DNA from: JBHIYN01 sp041984235 | GTDB lineage: Bacteria > Pseudomonadota > Gammaproteobacteria > Ga0077536 | Assembly: GCA_041984235.1 (NCBI GenBank) | Contig: JBHIYN010000024.1 | Span: 1-54,552 of the forward strand | Direction of reading: 5' to 3' | Length of the DNA: 54,552 nt | Translations under genes and position numbers: made by a program | Shown: positions 50,679-54,552 of the stretch, one piece after another | How the letters are laid out: each line of letters begins with the position of its first letter | Numbering within the stretch: position 1 is the first letter of the stretch | The notes under the pieces: generated by a model | Database searches by the model: none | What the model was told of the DNA's origin: nothing | What the model saw: the letters and a program-made list of their open reading frames with translations, nothing else

Positions 50679-52199
50679 ATGACAACCATCAACCTTCTCG
50701 GTGTCTCTGCCAGCTTGCGTAATGCGCGTTTCGGAGCAGGGCGACGAAAGTTCATGGATGAGCTGGCCGCACTCGGCGACCGCGAAGCGCTGGAAGCTTA
50801 TCTCACCGAGCAGTCGAATATCATTCTCCACGAGTTCTTCGAGAAGGGCCGCGCCGACGGCAAGCCTTTCGACGAGATGTTCCGTGAGCTGCGGTCCGCC
50901 CGGGGAGATCGCGGCTTGAGCAATTCGGAGGGTGCCCTCGCGGCTGCCCTCTGGGCGGCGCACGATACCGTGCCCGAAGTCGAGACGCGCTACTGTGGGC
51001 TGGCCAGTCATTTCCCGGCGGCAGGCGGCATCGTCAACGAGGACGAGCTGCGAGAGGCCGTGCTCTGGAGTGACGGTATCGTGTTGTCGGGTCCGGTCTA
51101 CTTCGGCGATCGCGGATCGCTGGCCCAGAGCTTCATCGAGTTCGTCTCGCGCGACGAGCAGTGCCGCGCCCACATTCGCGGCAAGGTATTCGCCGGCGTG
51201 ACGGTCGGCGCGAAGCGCAACGGTGGCCAGGAAACCACGCTGATCTACCAGATTGTCGACGCCGGAAACCTCGGCATGCTGCCAGTCGGCAACGACAGCT
51301 CGACGACCAGCCAGTACGGCGGCACGGCAGTAGCCGGTGACGTGGGGACGTTCCCCAAGGACGCCTACGGCATCGATACCTGCATCGGCACCGGCATGCG
51401 CGTTGCGAAAGTTGCCAAGCTGCTGAAGAGCGGCGCCAGCCGTCCGCTGGTCGACAACGTGCGTGTTGCCGTGTGGATGCTGCAGGACGACGAAGAGCGC
51501 AAAGGCGCGGCGATGATGCGGGATATCCTCGAGAAGGTCAGTGCTCGCGACGGCCAGGCGACGTTCGACATCATCGAGATGAACAACGAGCACGTGCATC
51601 GATGCATCGCGTGTGACGTATGCCCCATCGAGGTCGGTCCGCCGGGCGAGTACCGCTGCATCATCAAGCAAGGCACCGACCTCTTTGCACGTCGTCACGA
51701 GGAGCTACTGGACTACGACGCGATTCTCGTCGCAGCGTACAGCCCGAAGGATCGAACGCTGGTGCACAGCGTGTATCAGAAGTTCATCGAACGCACGCGT
51801 TACATCCGCCGCGACGACTACCAGTGGAGCGACCGCTTGTGCGCGCCGTTCGTGATTTCGGAGATCGGTTCGAATCAGAACCTGCACATTCGCATGCTGA
51901 CCTCCATGGTCCGCCACGACACGGTGCTGCACCACCCGATGCTCGTATTCGAGCACGAGGGCAATCTGCTCAACGTCGAGGACGCGGTAGAGCAGGGGCT
52001 CTCGTTCTGTCGGACGGCGCGCGACCTGACGGCGGGACGGCTTGCCAACAATGACACCGAGTCGAAACGCTACAACCCCGTGGGCTACGTCGTAAGCCTC
52101 GAGAAGAGCCGCGAGGACGAGAAGAGCGGGGAGTTGGAACGCGCGGCCGCGGCGCGCAGCGAGGCACACGAGAGCGAACGCCAGCGACGCCTGGGCTGA
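50679..52199 (+). CDS. Double flavodoxin / iron-sulfur-flavoprotein-like NAD(P)H oxidoreductase
   Basis: 506 residues from ATG at 50679. There are two NADPH-dependent FMN-reductase-like halves. The first opens NLLGVSASLRNARFGAG (FMN-phosphate loop), with LWSDGIVLSGPVYFGDRGSLAQSFIEF as the isoalloxazine loop and KVFAGVTVGAKRNGG next. The second (from about 275, VRVAVWMLQDDEERKGAAMM) carries CIACDVCPIE...YRC (Cys-x2-Cys-x2-Cys-x11-Cys), like iron-sulfur flavoproteins, then YDAILVAAYSPKDRTLVHSVYQKFIERTRYI. I know no named protein with both halves fused. Convergent with the deacetylase-like gene, 47 bp apart. Lower GC than the chromosome suggests transfer. Confidence 0.75.
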   Translation: MTTINLLGVSASLRNARFGAGRRKFMDELAALGDREALEAYLTEQSNIILHEFFEKGRADGKPFDEMFRELRSARGDRGLSNSEGALAAALWAAHDTVPEVETRYCGLASHFPAAGGIVNEDELREAVLWSDGIVLSGPVYFGDRGSLAQSFIEFVSRDEQCRAHIRGKVFAGVTVGAKRNGGQETTLIYQIVDAGNLGMLPVGNDSSTTSQYGGTAVAGDVGTFPKDAYGIDTCIGTGMRVAKVAKLLKSGASRPLVDNVRVAVWMLQDDEERKGAAMMRDILEKVSARDGQATFDIIEMNNEHVHRCIACDVCPIEVGPPGEYRCIIKQGTDLFARRHEELLDYDAILVAAYSPKDRTLVHSVYQKFIERTRYIRRDDYQWSDRLCAPFVISEIGSNQNLHIRMLTSMVRHDTVLHHPMLVFEHEGNLLNVEDAVEQGLSFCRTARDLTAGRLANNDTESKRYNPVGYVVSLEKSREDEKSGELERAAAARSEAHESERQRRLG

Positions 52200-52246
52200 G
52201 CCCCCGCTATTATGGCCGGCGGAGCGGCGAGTCCCGGCAACGGGAG

Positions 52247-54325
52247 TTAACGCTCGTCCTCTACCGACGCGGCGAGTAACGGCCGCAGGCGATTCGCAAG
52301 CTCCAGCGCCACGGCTTCGCCGTGACTCGCGACGAGGCCGGTTGCCCGACCGAGCATCTGCTCGGCGAAGTGCCGGGTCAGCTCCCGGACCTGCCCGTCC
52401 TCGAGGCGCGAGGCTGTGTCGATGACACCGAAGTCGAAGACTCCGCGCAGGATACTGTTCGGATGGACGTTGACGAAGTTCGGTCCGATGCCGCCGGGCA
52501 GCGCAACGGCAAGCTGGATCGCGATCGGGTTCGGCTGATGCTCGCCGATGAAGAAACACCGATCCTCGCCGCGGGCGTCTGCGCCGGTCGTCAGCTCGAT
52601 CTCGATGCCGTTGTCCGCCAGCCGCTCGAGGCTCGCGAAGTTCGTCGCGATGAGCCCGCGGACCAGTGACATGATCGCGTCGTGAGAGGCGTCGCCGTCC
52701 GATTGCGCGCGCACGTACTGTGCAATTGCGACGTTTTGCGGCGTGCCGTGCACCGACATCGTCCGCGGCTGTCCGTAGTTGCGCCGATGCAGGGCGATGT
52801 CCTGCTGGAAGCGGAGCGCAGCCGCATCGCGCACCGACTTGATCGACTCCAGCGCGCCGACTTGCGGCGCGGTCCCGACCGACAGCCCGAGGACGGACAG
52901 GGTCTCCTCAGGAGAAATTCCGTCCTGGAACAGCGAGCCTTCCCTGGCGACATCGAGCCGCGCTCGAATTTCGGCTGCCACCGGCGCGCCGTGAAAGCCG
53001 ATTTCGACATTCTCGTTGGCGAGTGAGCGCAGGATGTCGAAGTAATCGCGGGACACGAGCGCAAGACGCGACTGCGTGGTCATGATCAGGAAGTGCGCGG
53101 GAACGTCGTTCTCGCTGTGCAGGATGGCGACGATGAGGCCGCCGAGTATGTCTTTCGGATGCACGTCGTAGCGAAATACCACCGTAGGGCTGAACGGAAA
53201 CGCTTCGACCTGATGTGCAGCGAAATGGCTGACCGCTCCTCCCTGCTCCCTGATGCGCGCGAAGAAGTGGCGGAAGCTGTCGCGGTAGACCGCGACCAGG
53301 GGTTCGAGATACGCGCGGCGTGTCGCAACGTCCATGCGCGCCAGGCGCTCCATCAGGTAGGCCTGGGTCCGCAGGTTGTAGTGGCCGCTACTGATATCGG
53401 ACACCTCGCGGGGGGACATCCGTGGCACAGGCGCGGGAGGACCGCGCCGGGACGAGGCGAGGCCGGAGCGAAGCAGGGCCGGCGAAAGTGCGTCGGCGAT
53501 CTCCATGACCTGGCGCAGCGGGGCCGAGCGCAGGCGCTCATCGTAGTTCAGCAACGCACAGTTCATACCGCGCTCGGTGCAGGTGACACGGAAAGCGATG
53601 CTCTCCGGGTCGTCCGGGCCGCCAGGCAGACCGGCGAGCGCGCGCAGCGGCCCGGGAAAGCCCTGCACGCGTGCTTTCGCCGCAACGGTACGCAGCACGA
53701 TGTCGTGCGGCCCGACCGGTGCATCCTGCGGAACGATACGCAGGGCGCCCGCGGGCCGGTTGCCACCGGCGGGTTGCAGCCGCAGGCAGGAGCCGACGCG
53801 TCGGGACAGCGCCTCACCCAGCAGCGCCCGCCAGGCCGCCGGCAATAGGGCCAGGGCGTCGATGGCGGGATCGAAGATTACCGTCGTGCAGCGCTCTGAG
53901 ATGGGCTGAGCTTCCGTGATCAGCGGCGGCTCCTCCAGCGTGAGTCGTTCGAACGAAGCGAACGCCCCCGATTCGCCCGCAACATGCCAGAAGCTGCACG
54001 CGGGCGGGTATCGATGCAGCAGCCAGCGCTCGAAAGGATCCACGCGCGCGGGCGCCAGGTGCCGGGCGGCGAAATCGAGCATCGCGCGAAGCACACCCGG
54101 CATTGCCGGCGCACAGGTGCCGTAATCGTGCCTTCGCCTGCTGTCGTGCAGTGCGAGCGAGAAGCGCGTGCCACGCGGTACGTCGTCGAAGCGGAACGCG
54201 CCGTTGCCATCCAATGGCGCCGCTTCGACACGGCCGAGATCGTCCCGCAGCAACGCAACGACGCCGGCGCGCGCCGCGGCGAACCCGCCGGTAACGGACA
54301 CGAGCCCGGCCGGACCCGGATTCAT
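52247..54325 (-). CDS. Polysaccharide-deacetylase-fold protein with N-terminal beta domain
   Basis: About 692 residues from ATG at 54325; the true start is uncertain because an IS3 element lies just upstream and may have removed it. Residues 1-60 (TGGFAAARAGVVALLRDDLGRVEAAPLDGNGAFRFDDVPRGTRFSLALHD) read like a carboxypeptidase-regulatory-type beta sandwich. Around 340-470, TVVFRYDVHPKDILGGLIVAILHSENDVPAHFLIMT and NVEIGFHGAPV follow the NodB-type deacetylase order (Asp after RYDV, later His). The end (SHGEAVALELANRL) is not recognised. It may act on a cell-surface glycan. Pairing with the convergent flavoprotein is of unclear meaning. Confidence 0.55.
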   Translation of the reverse strand: MNPGPAGLVSVTGGFAAARAGVVALLRDDLGRVEAAPLDGNGAFRFDDVPRGTRFSLALHDSRRRHDYGTCAPAMPGVLRAMLDFAARHLAPARVDPFERWLLHRYPPACSFWHVAGESGAFASFERLTLEEPPLITEAQPISERCTTVIFDPAIDALALLPAAWRALLGEALSRRVGSCLRLQPAGGNRPAGALRIVPQDAPVGPHDIVLRTVAAKARVQGFPGPLRALAGLPGGPDDPESIAFRVTCTERGMNCALLNYDERLRSAPLRQVMEIADALSPALLRSGLASSRRGPPAPVPRMSPREVSDISSGHYNLRTQAYLMERLARMDVATRRAYLEPLVAVYRDSFRHFFARIREQGGAVSHFAAHQVEAFPFSPTVVFRYDVHPKDILGGLIVAILHSENDVPAHFLIMTTQSRLALVSRDYFDILRSLANENVEIGFHGAPVAAEIRARLDVAREGSLFQDGISPEETLSVLGLSVGTAPQVGALESIKSVRDAAALRFQQDIALHRRNYGQPRTMSVHGTPQNVAIAQYVRAQSDGDASHDAIMSLVRGLIATNFASLERLADNGIEIELTTGADARGEDRCFFIGEHQPNPIAIQLAVALPGGIGPNFVNVHPNSILRGVFDFGVIDTASRLEDGQVRELTRHFAEQMLGRATGLVASHGEAVALELANRLRPLLAASVEDER

Positions 54326-54452
54326 CGAGCCCGAGATGCGGCCGAACCTGACTGCCGGGTCGGTGTTCAGGTTTCGCTTGCCCGGCTGCGGCCGCGGTCG
54401 AGCTTGTGCCGTCGCGCCGGCCAGTACGTAAGCTTCCCCGAATCGGCGACAG

Positions 54453-54552
54453 GTGGAAAGTAGAGCCTTCTGGCATATTGGCCAAATAGGAGGCTCACAT
54501 GAAGAAGTCACGATTCACCGAGCACCAGATCGTAGGGATCCTGAAGCAGGCT
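54453..54552 (+). mobile_element. Left end of an IS3-family insertion sequence (truncated by window edge)
   Basis: From about 54453 (GTGGAAAGTAGAGCC) the sequence is that of an IS3-type leader, with AGGAGG (54488-54493) before the orfA ATG. The outer inverted repeat is not certain, so the boundary is approximate. The element sits immediately upstream of the deacetylase-like gene on the opposite strand and may have displaced its promoter or 5' end. Confidence 0.6.
54499..54552 (+). CDS. IS3-family transposase OrfA, first 18 codons
   Basis: MKKSRFTEHQIVGILKQA runs to the window end. This is the conserved opening of IS3/IS407-type OrfA, the helix-turn-helix subunit that is joined to OrfB by frameshifting. 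The rest of the element is beyond the window. Confidence 0.85.
   Translation, partial: MKKSRFTEHQIVGILKQA

Overview
The window is almost certainly from a high-GC, Gram-negative proteobacterium. Evidence is the dense coding with ATGA/GTGA junctions, frequent GTG starts, outer-membrane beta-barrel proteins (DUF481 and one other), Tat signals, a PHA depolymerase and a group 3b [NiFe] hydrogenase with its Hyp proteins. A gammaproteobacterium that degrades aromatics, steroids or other organic pollutants fits best, but no rRNA or other phylogenetic marker is present. Most of the window is chromosomal. Both edges (about 1-3650 and 50400-54552) look lower in GC and carry insertion-sequence ends, so they read as accessory.

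Left edge (1-4030): the 3' end of an IS30-family transposase, then minus-strand genes that look like integron gene cassettes. These are a Septu-like ATPase plus HNH nuclease pair, a GIY-YIG nuclease and a membrane-anchored collagen-like protein, separated by two attC-like imperfect palindromes (2091-2201, 2777-2874). A third attC appears to have been cut by the IS30 element. No integrase gene is in the window.

Metabolic part (4044-39965): a class III aminotransferase/SDR operon diverges from an APH-type kinase, a SnoaL-like protein and an amidase. Next come a cupin-like protein, a NarL-type two-component pair, an MscS channel and a DUF481 outer-membrane protein. A catabolic block follows: amidohydrolase, thiolase-like protein lacking the nucleophilic Cys, DUF35 protein, a four-TM protein resembling styrene-oxide isomerase, Fe-alcohol dehydrogenase, LLM flavin monooxygenase, Na+/alanine-type symporter, CoA-transferase and methyltransferase. 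After these lie FecR/beta-barrel genes, CBS and Hsp20 proteins, an SDR, a PAS-GGDEF-EAL protein and a PQQ-type dehydrogenase lipoprotein. Then come a carboxymuconolactone-decarboxylase-like protein whose CxxC motif is read as CxxU through an in-frame TGA (a probable selenoprotein), a GST, a PHA depolymerase, a TauE-type transporter, and a Tat-exported aminotransferase overlapping an exported M19 dipeptidase.

Hydrogenase part (40044-50050): one tightly packed plus-strand run hypD-hypE-hydB-(cNMP-binding protein)-hydG-hydD-hydA-protease-mini-hypA-hypF-hypC. Structural genes are in the group 3b (NAD(P)-linked) order. Two things are unusual: a stand-alone cyclic-nucleotide-binding subunit is translationally coupled between hydB and hydG, and the HypA lacks its zinc domain while hypB is absent.

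Right edge (50051-54552): a nested palindrome, about 550 bp without a convincing gene, a double flavodoxin / iron-sulfur-flavoprotein gene convergent with a polysaccharide-deacetylase-like gene, and the start of an IS3-family element.
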